DNA from: Bryobacterales bacterium
Lineage (GTDB): Bacteria; Acidobacteriota; Terriglobia; Bryobacterales; Bryobacteraceae
Assembly: GCA_003167495.1 (NCBI GenBank)
Contig: PMSX01000221.1
Location: 1-63,615 of the forward strand
DNA length: 63,615 nt
Direction of reading: 5' to 3'
Shown: in pieces, positions 37,926 through 46,834 of the stretch
Layout of the letters: each line of letters starts with the position of its first letter
Position numbering within the stretch: position 1 is the stretch's first letter
Notes under the pieces: generated by a model
The model's database searches: none
What the model saw: only the letters and a program-made list of their open reading frames with translations
What the model was told of the DNA's origin: nothing
Program-made: the position numbers and the translations under genes

Positions 37926-39367
37926 GTACGCCCACTTCCCTGCCTTCGCTCACCATCACCGCCATTCGCGAGGGGCTTCGCAAAAAAGATTTCTCTGCCA
38001 AGGAACTCGCCGAAGCCGCGCTGGCGTTTGCACAGGCGGAAAATCCGAAAACGAACGCCTATCTCACCTTCTCGCCCGAACGCGCCCTCGCTACCGCCGC
38101 GAAGGTAGACTCCGAAATCGCCAAGGGCTTTCCCATCGGCACGCTCGCGGGCGTACCGCTTGGCGTGAAAGACGTGATCGTCACCAAAGGTGTGCGCACC
38201 ACTTGCGGGTCGCGCATTCTGGAACATTACATTCCTCCTTACGATGCCACCGCCGTCACGCGTTTGGAAGACGAGGGCGCCGTCGTGATCGGCAAAATGA
38301 ATTGCGACGAATTCGCCATGGGTTCGTCGAACGAAAACTCCGCATACGGCCCGGTGCGCAATCCGCGCGCGCTTGATCGTGTGCCCGGCGGCTCGAGCGG
38401 AGGTTCTGCGGCCGCAGTCGCGCAAGGCACCGCTGTTGTCACCCTCGGCTCCGATACGGGCGGATCCATTCGCCAACCCGCCAGCTTCTGCGGGGTCGTG
38501 GGTGTCACTCCCACCTATGGCCGCGTCTCCCGCTATGGCCTGGTCGCCTTCGCCAGTTCGCTCGATCACATTGGCCCCTTCGCCCGCAATGTCGAGGATT
38601 GCGCCACTGTGTTGCAAGCCATGGCCGGCCGCGATGATCAGGATTCCACCTCCGCCTTCGCGCCCATTGACGACTATCACGCTCTGATGAAGCACCCCGT
38701 GAAAGGCCTCAGGCTTGGCCTGCCATCCGAATATTTTGAAGGCCTCACCTCCGAGACCGGCTCCGTCATTGAAGAAGCCGTGAAGAAACTCGAAAGCCTC
38801 GGCTGTGAGATCCGCAAAATCAGTCTGCCTCACACTAAGTACGCACTCTCGTGTTACTACATCATCGCCACCGCGGAAGCCAGCTCAAACCTTGCCCGCT
38901 ACGATGGCGTTCGCTACACCATTCGCTCCGAAGGCGCTACGCTCTCCGACATGTACCGCAACACGCGCGGCGCGGGCTTCGGCGCGGAGGTCAAACGGCG
39001 CATCATGCTCGGCACCTATGTTCTCAGTGCAGGCTATTATGACGCGTATTACAAAAAGGCTCAGCAAGTACGTACTCTCATCGCACGCGATTTCAGCGAT
39101 GCCTTCAAAGACATAGACGGCATCCTGGCGCCGGTATCTCCCTTCCCTGCCTTCAAAATCGGCGAGAAGGTCGACGACCCGCTCACCATGTATCTCTCCG
39201 ACATCTACACGCTCACCGGCGATCTGGCCGGCGTGCCTTGCATGAGCGTCCCGTGCGGCCAATCGAAGGATGGTTTACCCATTGGGCTGCAAATCTTCGC
39301 GAAGCACTTCGACGAGGCGACTATGTTCCGCGTGGCTTATAACTACGAGCAAGCCACCTCGCGCTGA
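37922..39367 (+). CDS. gatA: Asp-tRNA(Asn)/Glu-tRNA(Gln) amidotransferase subunit A
   Basis: Glutaminase of GatCAB, an amidase-signature enzyme that supplies ammonia from glutamine. 481 residues. The Ser-cisSer-Lys triad is visible: Lys in VPLGVKDVI, the cis-Ser in PGGSSGGSAAAVAQG, and the nucleophile Ser in LGSDTGGSIRQPA. Conserved VGVTPTYGRVSRYGLVAFASSLDHIGP and GVPCMSVPCG follow. Length is normal. Starts inside the gatC stop. Confidence 0.97.
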   Translation: MSTPTSLPSLTITAIREGLRKKDFSAKELAEAALAFAQAENPKTNAYLTFSPERALATAAKVDSEIAKGFPIGTLAGVPLGVKDVIVTKGVRTTCGSRILEHYIPPYDATAVTRLEDEGAVVIGKMNCDEFAMGSSNENSAYGPVRNPRALDRVPGGSSGGSAAAVAQGTAVVTLGSDTGGSIRQPASFCGVVGVTPTYGRVSRYGLVAFASSLDHIGPFARNVEDCATVLQAMAGRDDQDSTSAFAPIDDYHALMKHPVKGLRLGLPSEYFEGLTSETGSVIEEAVKKLESLGCEIRKISLPHTKYALSCYYIIATAEASSNLARYDGVRYTIRSEGATLSDMYRNTRGAGFGAEVKRRIMLGTYVLSAGYYDAYYKKAQQVRTLIARDFSDAFKDIDGILAPVSPFPAFKIGEKVDDPLTMYLSDIYTLTGDLAGVPCMSVPCGQSKDGLPIGLQIFAKHFDEATMFRVAYNYEQATSR

Positions 39368-39373
39368 GTTGTC

Positions 39374-40255
39374 TTGACACGCATTGGTCCAGCCGGTTGG
39401 GCTTATAAAGACTGGTGGGGCGTCGTCTATCCGGCCAAAAAGCCGCGTGGCTTCAGCGAGCTTTCCTATCTGGCACAGTATTTCGACACTATCGAAATCA
39501 ACGTCACATTCTATCGGCCCATCCCTGCCAAGACCGCGTTGACTTGGCTCCAGAACATCGAGCCGCATCCGCGCTTCCGCTTCACCGCCAAGCTCTGGCG
39601 AGGCTTCACGCACGACCGCAACGCCACTGCGGCCGATGAGCAAGAATTCAAAGACGGCTTCGCTCCGATGCTCGAACAAGGCAAACTAGGAGCGCTGCTC
39701 ATGCAGTTTCCCTGGTCGTTCCGCAACACTCCGGAGAACCGCGACTATCTCGCCCGTTTATGTGCCCGCTTCGCCGAGTTCCCGCTGGTGCTTGAAGTGC
39801 GCCACGGCAGTTGGAGCGAGCCCGGCGTTCTCGATATGCTCGAACAACTCAATCTGGGTCTCTGCAATATCGATCAGCCGCTCTTCCGCAAGTCAGTCGC
39901 GCCTAGCGCTATCACTACCTCGCCGCTTGGCTACGTCCGTCTCCATGGCCGCAACTACGATAGCTGGTGGCGTGAAAACAAATACTACGGCGAACGCTAC
40001 GATTATCTCTACTCCGTCAGTGAGCTTGCGCCCTGGCTCGACCGCATCAAGACAGTGGAACACTCGGCCAAAGATACCTATGTGGTCACGAACAATCACT
40101 ATATTGGCAAAGGGGTCGTTAACGCTTTCGAGATTTCGTCCATCCTTAGAGACGAAGTGCTTCTTATGCCGCCGGAACTCGTGGAACGCTATCCTGAGCT
40201 CGAACCGTTTGCCAAGAGAGAGGAAAAAAGCGGGCAAACCGGATTACTGTTCTAA
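39374..40255 (+). CDS. DUF72 (YecE-like) protein
   Basis: 293 residues from TTG 39374, six bases after the gatA stop. The TIM-barrel DUF72 hallmarks are present: IGPAGWAYKDWWGVVYP at the start, YFDTIEINVTFYRPI, FRFTAKLWRGFTHD, LMQFPWSF, LEVRHGSW and YVRLHGRNYDSWW. The family is widespread; its biochemical role is not settled. Co-transcription with gatCA is likely from spacing but may not mean shared function. Confidence 0.87.
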   Translation: MTRIGPAGWAYKDWWGVVYPAKKPRGFSELSYLAQYFDTIEINVTFYRPIPAKTALTWLQNIEPHPRFRFTAKLWRGFTHDRNATAADEQEFKDGFAPMLEQGKLGALLMQFPWSFRNTPENRDYLARLCARFAEFPLVLEVRHGSWSEPGVLDMLEQLNLGLCNIDQPLFRKSVAPSAITTSPLGYVRLHGRNYDSWWRENKYYGERYDYLYSVSELAPWLDRIKTVEHSAKDTYVVTNNHYIGKGVVNAFEISSILRDEVLLMPPELVERYPELEPFAKREEKSGQTGLLF

Positions 40256-40315
40256 ATACCGGATCAGACGTCACGTTGTTATCCTGGAGACATTACCTCC
40301 CTTCTCGAACAGGCA

Positions 40316-40507
40316 ATGGCGCGTGTGGGAGCTCTACCTGCCGATGAGCAGGACTCCATTGCAGCGCAGATCCTCGAATCACTGGCAGATGAAGAAGCGT
40401 GGAAACGGCGATTCGCAGGCAAACGCGACCTCTTGCGGCGTCTCGCGCAAGAGGCCTTGGAAGAAGATGCCCGAGGCGAGACTCATAGCCTGGACGATCT
40501 GATTTGA
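40316..40507 (+). CDS. Small antitoxin-like protein (second TA locus)
   Basis: 63 residues from ATG 40316; the open frame extends upstream as ITSLLEQA, which looks like the family's true N-terminus, but no ATG, GTG or TTG lies there (an ATT at 40295 would be needed). The sequence ALPADEQDSIAAQILESLADEEAW is typical of antitoxins beside RelE/ParE-type toxins. The toxin start (TTG 40504) overlaps its stop. Either an alternative start is used or the first residues have been lost. Confidence 0.7.
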   Translation: MARVGALPADEQDSIAAQILESLADEEAWKRRFAGKRDLLRRLAQEALEEDARGETHSLDDLI

Positions 40508-40766
40508 TCGAATCTCGGGCGACTCGCCGTTTCTGGAGGCTTTTTGCGGCTCTACCCGCGGACGTCCAAGAAGATGCCAGGCAAGCGTATCGGCGTTTTC
40601 GCACGAATCCAACCACCCAAGCTGGCACTTCAAGAAACTAGAAGGCGAGAGCAATATCTACTCTGCTCGCATCGGTCTGAAGTATCGCGCAGTCGCCGTA
40701 ATAGAAGGTAGCAGAGCGGTCTGGTATTGGATCGGCGATCACGATACCTATGATCGCCTGACTTAA
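40504..40766 (+). pseudogene. RelE/ParE-superfamily toxin, frameshifted
   Basis: Begins TTG 40504 in the antitoxin stop and reads MIESRATRRFWRLFAALPADVQEDARQAYRRFRTNP, then leaves the family and stops after about 50 codons. From 40611 another frame reads NHPSWHFKKLEGESNIYSARIGLKYRAVAV...VWYWIGDHDTYDRLT to the stop at 40766, the normal second half of a RelE-like toxin. The span is 263 bases, one base short of a full frame, so a single base is missing near 40610. The toxin is probably inactive. Convergent with def. Confidence 0.85.
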
Positions 40767-40767
40767 T

Positions 40768-41355
40768 CTACCCCAAAAACTCTTTTTTCATCTCCGCCAT
40801 ACTCTTACTCTTCCAATGCCGATTGAAATTATCCACCGTCATTAACGTCCGCGGATACATCCTGTCGATATAAACCGTCCCCTTCAAATGATCAATCTCA
40901 TGCTGCAAAATCCGCGCATACCAGCCCGACGCCTCAATTACTTTCGCATTCCCCTTGTGGTCCAAGCAGTCCACCCTCACCTTACGCGCCCGCGGCACCA
41001 TCGCCGTGAACCCCGCTAAACTCAGGCAACCTTCAAAAAACTCCACATCCGCTGCGCCTTCCAGACTGATCATCGGGTTAATCACCACATGAAACGGCAC
41101 CGGTTTACGCTCGCGCTCTTTGAGCAAATCGGCAGGCGCATCCTTCATGTTCTCGGGTTTGTCTTCGATCACCGCCAGTTGCAACCCGAGGCCGATTTGT
41201 GGCGCCGCCAAGCCTACACCCGGGGCATCGTGCATCGTCTCTCTCATCCACTCGATCAATTCCTGCGTTTCCCGGCTGCGAATTTCCTCCACCGTCAACG
41301 CCTTGGCCTGCTGCCGCAAAACCGCTTCGCCCACCTGCACAATCTTCAACCGCAT
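40768..41355 (-). CDS. def: Peptide deformylase
   Basis: Removes N-formyl from nascent proteins; Fe/Zn metalloenzyme. 195 residues from ATG 41355 (MRLKIVQVGEAVL); a GTG start at 41376 would add 7 unconserved residues. All three motifs are present: GVGLAAPQIG, EGCLSLAG and QHEIDHLKG. The C-terminus MKKEFLG is somewhat extended. It is divergent from the DUF1345-like gene with only 32 bases between starts. Confidence 0.96.
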   Translation of the reverse strand: MRLKIVQVGEAVLRQQAKALTVEEIRSRETQELIEWMRETMHDAPGVGLAAPQIGLGLQLAVIEDKPENMKDAPADLLKERERKPVPFHVVINPMISLEGAADVEFFEGCLSLAGFTAMVPRARKVRVDCLDHKGNAKVIEASGWYARILQHEIDHLKGTVYIDRMYPRTLMTVDNFNRHWKSKSMAEMKKEFLG

Positions 41356-41387
41356 ACTCCTATGATCGTCGTACACTTGACTTGGAG

Positions 41388-42053
41388 ATGGCTACCAAAC
41401 ACCCACGCGAAATCACCCAAAACCTGGAACCGGAACCCCGCTGGCCCGCACTCATAGCCGTACTCGCCACCGGGTCTCTTTTTTTGTTCATGCCTGAACG
41501 GTTAACATTTGGTCCGAACTGGCTTTTGCTCGCCGTCGTTGGCGTGCTGACAATTCCCACGGTCCTCAGTCGCCGATTCGATCGTCCCCAGGTCAACTAT
41601 GCCTTTGGTCTTTCGCTCTCGGGTGTCATTACATGCGCTCTCGTATGGTCGCTGGGCATGTTGATCGCGGGGTTGCCCACCAAGAAAGAGAATCCCGAAG
41701 AATTACTCCGGGCGGCCGTCGCTCTTTGGATTTCGAACATATTGGTCTTTGCCTGTTGGTACTGGCGTCTCGATGCCGGCGGCCCTTATCAGCGCGACTT
41801 ATGCAGCTTTCACACCGATGGCGCTTTCCTCTTTCCACAGATGACCCTACCGGCCGACTCGAAGCTTTTGAAGGCACACTGGCGGCCCGGTTTTGTCGAT
41901 TACCTATTTCTCGCGTTCAACACATCCACAGCCTTCTCCCCCACCGACGTCCCCGTGCTATCCCGCTGGGCCAAACTGCTCATGATGGTGCAGAGCATCG
42001 TCTCCCTAGGTACGCTCGCCATTCTCGCCGCCCGCGCCATAAATATTTTGTAG
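41388..42053 (+). CDS. DUF1345-like integral membrane protein
   Basis: 221 residues from ATG 41388 (MATKHPREITQN); upstream frame lies inside def and is not coding. About five hydrophobic segments, with a conserved C-terminal NTSTAFSPTDVPVLSRWAKLLMMVQSIVSLGTLAILAARAINIL, which is the recognisable DUF1345 end and resembles a potassium-channel-like pore and final helix. Function unknown. It is separated from the sigma factor gene by 51 bases. Confidence 0.75.
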   Translation: MATKHPREITQNLEPEPRWPALIAVLATGSLFLFMPERLTFGPNWLLLAVVGVLTIPTVLSRRFDRPQVNYAFGLSLSGVITCALVWSLGMLIAGLPTKKENPEELLRAAVALWISNILVFACWYWRLDAGGPYQRDLCSFHTDGAFLFPQMTLPADSKLLKAHWRPGFVDYLFLAFNTSTAFSPTDVPVLSRWAKLLMMVQSIVSLGTLAILAARAINIL

Positions 42054-42104
42054 GGTCGATGGAACTTTTCTCCGTCCTGCGTCATTACACGTTTTGAGAG
42101 TCAG

Positions 42105-42620
42105 ATGATCAGCGACGAAGACCTCATGTTGCAATTCCAGAATGGCTCTCGCGAAGCCTTTGAGGAGTTGTTCGCGCGCTACCGACAACAGCTCTATCGT
42201 TTCTTTCGCCGCCGGATTTCCAACGACGCTCGTGCCGATGATCTTATGCAGGAAACCTTCCTCGCCGTCATTCGCGCCAAAGTGCGTTATGAACCGCGAG
42301 CTTTGGTACGCACTTATCTATATGGCATTGCATTGAAGCAGGTTTCGGCAGAGCGCCGCTGGCAGTCGCGTCGACCTGATGCGCCACTGTCCGATCAGGA
42401 GGCGAGCGCGCCCCAAGGTGACACGCCTATCTGGATCAAACAGGCGCTCACGAGACTCGAAGAGATGGACCGTGAAATCCTAATGCTGCGGGAATACGAA
42501 GAACTCAGTTACGCCGAAATCGCCAAGCTCCTCCATCTCCCGTTGAGTACAGTTCGCTCACGCCTGTTCCGCGCCCGCCTTGCCCTCAAGACCCTGCTGG
42601 CAGGTGACGTATGCCAATGA
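42105..42620 (+). CDS. ECF-family RNA polymerase sigma factor
   Basis: 171 residues with sigma region 2 (AFEELFARYRQQLYRFFRRRISNDARADDLMQETFLAVIRAK) and region 4 (LEEMDREILMLREYEELSYAEIAKLLHLPLSTVRSRLFRARLALK, a clear HTH). It lacks regions 1 and 3, as expected for an ECF factor. It overlaps its presumed anti-sigma gene by 10 bases, so stoichiometry is set by coupling. Target regulon unknown; self-activation from an upstream promoter is likely but no recognisable pair was found. Confidence 0.92.
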   Translation: MISDEDLMLQFQNGSREAFEELFARYRQQLYRFFRRRISNDARADDLMQETFLAVIRAKVRYEPRALVRTYLYGIALKQVSAERRWQSRRPDAPLSDQEASAPQGDTPIWIKQALTRLEEMDREILMLREYEELSYAEIAKLLHLPLSTVRSRLFRARLALKTLLAGDVCQ

Positions 42621-43768
42621 ACACGCACCCGGTCACGAACCGAGATGTGATGGCCTATCTTGATGGCGAGCTTCCGCCCGAAGCAGCAGCCGGGATGACC
42701 GCTCATCTTACCCAATGCAGGGCATGCCAGGAACTGGCTGCGGATCTGCAGGGCGTTTCGCGTCACCTCTCCGGCTGGACTGTCGAAGCGGTCGACGCTG
42801 AGACCGTCATTCCCGCCAACATCGCCAGCGCTCTCGCAACGCAGGCCGCAGCAAGAACGAAGTGGCATCCTTCCGTTTGGAGTCGGCATTTCGTTGTTTC
42901 GCACCGCTGGGCAGTCTCCGCGGTAGCGCTGATTGTCTCGGTTGCCGCGCTTATCTGGTTATCGCCGAACCGCGTAGGATCCCACATCACTACGTCAAAG
43001 GCAGATCTCATAGTAAGTGAATCTTCCGCGCCGGTTCAAATGGATTCTTCGGCGCCGGCGCAACCGGCACTTATCGCTAAGCGTCCTCCGGAACCTGTCG
43101 TCGTCCGCACCGCCGAACTACGCCTAACCGCCCATAACTTCGATACCGTTCGCACCGATCTGGATCGCATCCTTTCCCAGTTCGGCGGCCACATCGCGCA
43201 ACTAAACGTCACCTCGCCCACTGGCGAAGCCCGCAGCCTTACAGCCACTCTCCGCATTCCTTCGCCTCAATTGGAGTCCGCTCTGGCCGAACTACGCAAA
43301 CTTGGCCACGTCGATAGTGAATCACAAAACGGTGAAGAGGTCACTCAGCAATCCGTCGACCTCGAAGCGCGCCTCAACAACGCCCATCACACGGAAGAGC
43401 GTCTCACAGAGATACTCCGAACCCGCACTGGCAAGCTCTCTGAGGTTCTCGAAGTCGAGCAAAAACTAGCCGAAGTCCGAGGCGAAATAGAACGGGCGGA
43501 GGCCGAACAGAAAAGTCTAAACAATCGAGTCAGTTTTGCGACTGTGTCGCTCCAAGCAACCGAAGACTATCGGGCTCCGCTCACGGGAGGAACAGCATCG
43601 TCCGTCGGTACCCGCCTCAACAATGCCGCTGTAGACGGTCTTCATACTGCATTCAATGGCATGGTCGGCCTCGTGCAATCACTTCTAGCCACGGGCCCCA
43701 GCCTGCTGCTTTGGGGACTGATCCTTGGCCTACCGGTTTACTTCCTCTGGAAGAAGCTGCGGCACTGA
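42611..43768 (+). CDS. Anti-sigma zinc-finger protein fused to DUF4349
   Basis: 385 residues. The N-terminus is a ZAS/zf-HC2 anti-sigma finger with His32, Cys36 and Cys39 (HLTQCRACQ). Transmembrane helix about 97-118, then a periplasmic DUF4349 region (AELRLTAHNFDTVRTDLDRIL...GGHIAQL, and a long coiled coil about 255-310), and a second helix near 360-380 with a basic end. DUF4349 usually occurs as a stand-alone membrane protein, so an anti-sigma with this sensor is notable: the coiled coil could report envelope stress. The 3' end overlaps the convergent RND gene by 39 bases. Confidence 0.8.
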   Translation: MPMNTHPVTNRDVMAYLDGELPPEAAAGMTAHLTQCRACQELAADLQGVSRHLSGWTVEAVDAETVIPANIASALATQAAARTKWHPSVWSRHFVVSHRWAVSAVALIVSVAALIWLSPNRVGSHITTSKADLIVSESSAPVQMDSSAPAQPALIAKRPPEPVVVRTAELRLTAHNFDTVRTDLDRILSQFGGHIAQLNVTSPTGEARSLTATLRIPSPQLESALAELRKLGHVDSESQNGEEVTQQSVDLEARLNNAHHTEERLTEILRTRTGKLSEVLEVEQKLAEVRGEIERAEAEQKSLNNRVSFATVSLQATEDYRAPLTGGTASSVGTRLNNAAVDGLHTAFNGMVGLVQSLLATGPSLLLWGLILGLPVYFLWKKLRH

Positions 43769-46700
43769 AGCGCTGCCTCTCTTTCGCTTCCGCGACACTA
43801 AACGGTCAAGATAAACGTAAATCACGGGAGTAATGTAAAGCGTCAGCAATTGCGAAACCACCAATCCACCTACGACGGCAATACCTAGCGGACGCCGCGC
43901 TTCGCCACCCGCACCTGTTCCAAACGCAATAGGTAACGTGCCGAGCAAAGCCGCCATCGTCGTCATCATAATGGGCCGGAAGCGCTGTAAGCAACCTTCG
44001 AAGATGGCTTCCTCCGGCGTTTTGTTCTCGTTCCGCTGCGCTGCCAGTGCGAAATCGATCATCATGATCGCGTTCTTCTTAACAATGCCGATCAGCAGAA
44101 TGATTCCCACAAAGGAGTACAGATTCAAGTCCTCGCCAAACAACATCAGTGTGAGCAACGCGCCCAAGCCCGCCGCTGGCAAGCCGGAAAGAATGGTGAT
44201 TGGGTGGATAAAGCTTTCGTACAGTACACCCAGCACCAGATAGATGACTACCACAGCAATCAGAAGAAGAATGCCCAATCCTTTCAATGAACTCTGAAAA
44301 GCCGCTGTCGTTCCCTGATAGCTGAAGCTGACGGTGCTCGGTAGATTAATAGACGCTGCCGCCTTGTCTATCAGGGTGGTGGCTTCACTCAGTGCAACAC
44401 CTGGCTTAAGATCGAACTGAAAGTTAATCGCTGGAAGCTGGCCAATGTGACTTACTGACAACGGCGCAACAGTTTGCTTCAAATCGCTCACAGCCGCGAG
44501 AGGCACCATCTTGCCCTGATTCGAGCGGATATAGAGTTCGCGCAGCGCCGCCGGATCGCGTTGGTACTGCGGCAACACTTCCAGCACCACGTCGTATTGG
44601 TCAGACGCAGCTGTGATCGTGGTCACGCGCCGGTTGCCATAAGCGTCATATAGCGTATTGGCAATCGTATCGGGAGTCACACCCATGGCCAATGCTAGAT
44701 TGCGGTCGATATGCACATCCAATCGCGGACTGGCTAGCCGGAGGTCACTATAGACATTCATGAGCCCCGGAATGGCGCGCAGTTTCTCTTCCAGCTTGGG
44801 CGCCCAGCGATAGAGTTCGTCGAGATCCGCATCTTGCAACGCCAGCGAATATTGGCTGCGGCCTTCATTCTGCCCTAACGTGATGAGTGGCGGAGACTGC
44901 AGAAAAACCATTAGACCGGGAATCTTCGCGAATTCTTTCTGCATCTGTGCAATCACTTCAGTCACTCTCGGCCGGTGAGGTACAGACTTCAAAGAAAAGA
45001 AAGTAAAGCCGGAATTTTGACCACCCGCCAAGCCTCCCACGCCCGATCCGAAGCCGTCCACCCAGGGATTCTTCCCGATGACCCGGTTAACTTGTTTTTG
45101 CAAACGCAGCATTTCATCAAACGACGTATCTTGCGCCGCTTCATCGCCGCCGAAGACGAAACCTTGGTCCACCACGGGCATGAATCCCTTCGGCATCACG
45201 GCGAAAAGCCAAACAGTCACGACGGTCAAAGCTATGCTCACCACTAAAGTGGCGAACCGGTACCGCAAGACGGCCAACAAAGTCCGCCGGTATAGGTTGT
45301 TGAGCCCGTTAAAGAAGCCTTCAGACCAACGGTAAAACCTCCCAGTGGGATGACTCTCATGGTGCAGGAACCGGCTACAAAGCATGGGAGTTAAAGTGAG
45401 CGAAATAACGCCCGAGATCAGAACGGCCACCGCGATCGTTATAGAGAACTCGCGCAACAGTCGGCCAATGATGCCGCCCATGAAGAGCACTGGAATAAAG
45501 ACTGCCACCAGCGACACCGTCATAGAGACGATCGTGAAACCGACCTCACGCGCGCCGGCGACGGCTGCCTCCATGCGCGTTTTGCCCATCTCCATGTGAC
45601 GGACAATGTTTTCCAACATTACGATCGCGTCATCGACAACGAACCCCACCGAGAGGGTCATCGCCATCATCGAAAGCATGTCGACCGTGAAATCGAGCAG
45701 CTTCATCGCGGCGAACGTACCCAATAAAGACAAAGGCACGGCGAGGCTGGGAATAAGCGTGGCCGACACGTTGCGCAAGAAGAAGAAAATCACGCCGATC
45801 ACAAGCGCAATGGTCAGCAACAACGTAAACTTAACATCTGCGATCGAATCGCGAATATTTTGCGAGGCATCGAATGATTTGTCGATCTCAACCCCCGCGG
45901 GGATCGATTGCTTCAGAATGGGCAGCAGCGCTTTTACGGCATTGGCCACTTCCACGGTGTTCGCGCCCGGCTGTTTCTGCACCGCCAGCACAATACTGGG
46001 TTTGCCATTGTTCCAGAATCTGGTTTTTTCGTCGGCTATGCTGTCATAAACGTGCGCGATTTCGTTCAAATAGACTGGACTGCCGTTCTTGTAGGTAACA
46101 ATCAGCTGCCCGAACTGGGCCGCTGACGTCAGCTGACTATCGGATTGAACCGTGTACGACTTGGAGTAACCGGAAAGCGACCCGGCCGGCAGATTCACGC
46201 TTCCCGAAGAGAGCGCAGCGCGCACTTGCTCCAAATCAATCTGTTTGGCCGCCATCTTCCCCGGATCGGCCTGCACCCGGACGGCGTATTTGGCCTCGCC
46301 AAACAATCGGACGCGCGCCACGCCGCTCACCATGGAAATGCGGCGGGCCATCAGCGTTCCCGCGTATTGGTCAAGCTCCGAAAGCGGCATGGTGTCGGAA
46401 TGCGTGGCGATGTACATGATAGGCTGCTCGGCCGGATTCACTTTCGAATAACTCGGCGGGGTGGGCATATCGGTAGGCAGCCTGCCTTGCGCCCGCGCGA
46501 TGGCGGCTTGCACATCCTGCGCGGCAGCATCGATATTCCTGCTCAATTCAAATTCCAGCGTGACGGCGCTGGAGCCGAGCGTACTCGACGAAGACATGCT
46601 GTTCAATCCGGCGATCGTCGAAAACTCGGCTTCGAGAGGTGTGGCCACTGACGACGCCATTACGTCTGGGTTCGCACCGGGCAACGACGCGTTTACTTGA

Positions 46701-46834
46701 ATCGTTGGATATTCAACCGCCGGAAGATTACTAACCGGCAGCGAAAGATAGCTCAGCAATCCGAAAACAAGAATGGCCGCCATGATCAGCGTAGTTGTGA
46801 TGGAGCGGCGAATGAAGAAATCAGTGAAAAACAT
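43730..46834 (-). CDS. RND-family multidrug efflux pump (MdtB/MdtC/AcrB-like)
   Basis: Inner-membrane proton-driven exporter of 1034 residues, starting MFFTDFFIRRSITTTLIMAAI. RND features: 12 helices in two halves, the first periplasmic loop with GxxDVxxxxVxxPLE, helix 4 with GFVVDDAIVMLENIVRHME (the proton-relay aspartates) and the second half with GIVKKNAIMMIDFALAAQRN. The HAE-1 type fits the MdtB/C subgroup (SLPGANPDVMASSVATPLE). It follows its adaptor with a 14-base overlap. No TolC-like gene is near, so the outer-membrane channel is elsewhere. Confidence 0.95.
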   Translation of the reverse strand: MFFTDFFIRRSITTTLIMAAILVFGLLSYLSLPVSNLPAVEYPTIQVNASLPGANPDVMASSVATPLEAEFSTIAGLNSMSSSSTLGSSAVTLEFELSRNIDAAAQDVQAAIARAQGRLPTDMPTPPSYSKVNPAEQPIMYIATHSDTMPLSELDQYAGTLMARRISMVSGVARVRLFGEAKYAVRVQADPGKMAAKQIDLEQVRAALSSGSVNLPAGSLSGYSKSYTVQSDSQLTSAAQFGQLIVTYKNGSPVYLNEIAHVYDSIADEKTRFWNNGKPSIVLAVQKQPGANTVEVANAVKALLPILKQSIPAGVEIDKSFDASQNIRDSIADVKFTLLLTIALVIGVIFFFLRNVSATLIPSLAVPLSLLGTFAAMKLLDFTVDMLSMMAMTLSVGFVVDDAIVMLENIVRHMEMGKTRMEAAVAGAREVGFTIVSMTVSLVAVFIPVLFMGGIIGRLLREFSITIAVAVLISGVISLTLTPMLCSRFLHHESHPTGRFYRWSEGFFNGLNNLYRRTLLAVLRYRFATLVVSIALTVVTVWLFAVMPKGFMPVVDQGFVFGGDEAAQDTSFDEMLRLQKQVNRVIGKNPWVDGFGSGVGGLAGGQNSGFTFFSLKSVPHRPRVTEVIAQMQKEFAKIPGLMVFLQSPPLITLGQNEGRSQYSLALQDADLDELYRWAPKLEEKLRAIPGLMNVYSDLRLASPRLDVHIDRNLALAMGVTPDTIANTLYDAYGNRRVTTITAASDQYDVVLEVLPQYQRDPAALRELYIRSNQGKMVPLAAVSDLKQTVAPLSVSHIGQLPAINFQFDLKPGVALSEATTLIDKAAASINLPSTVSFSYQGTTAAFQSSLKGLGILLLIAVVVIYLVLGVLYESFIHPITILSGLPAAGLGALLTLMLFGEDLNLYSFVGIILLIGIVKKNAIMMIDFALAAQRNENKTPEEAIFEGCLQRFRPIMMTTMAALLGTLPIAFGTGAGGEARRPLGIAVVGGLVVSQLLTLYITPVIYVYLDRLVSRKRKRGSASVPQLLPEEVNR

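Noticed and set aside
37892..38833. Minus-strand frame of 313 codons over gatA
   Set aside because: gatA has the full amidase triad on the other strand; the frame has no conserved features.
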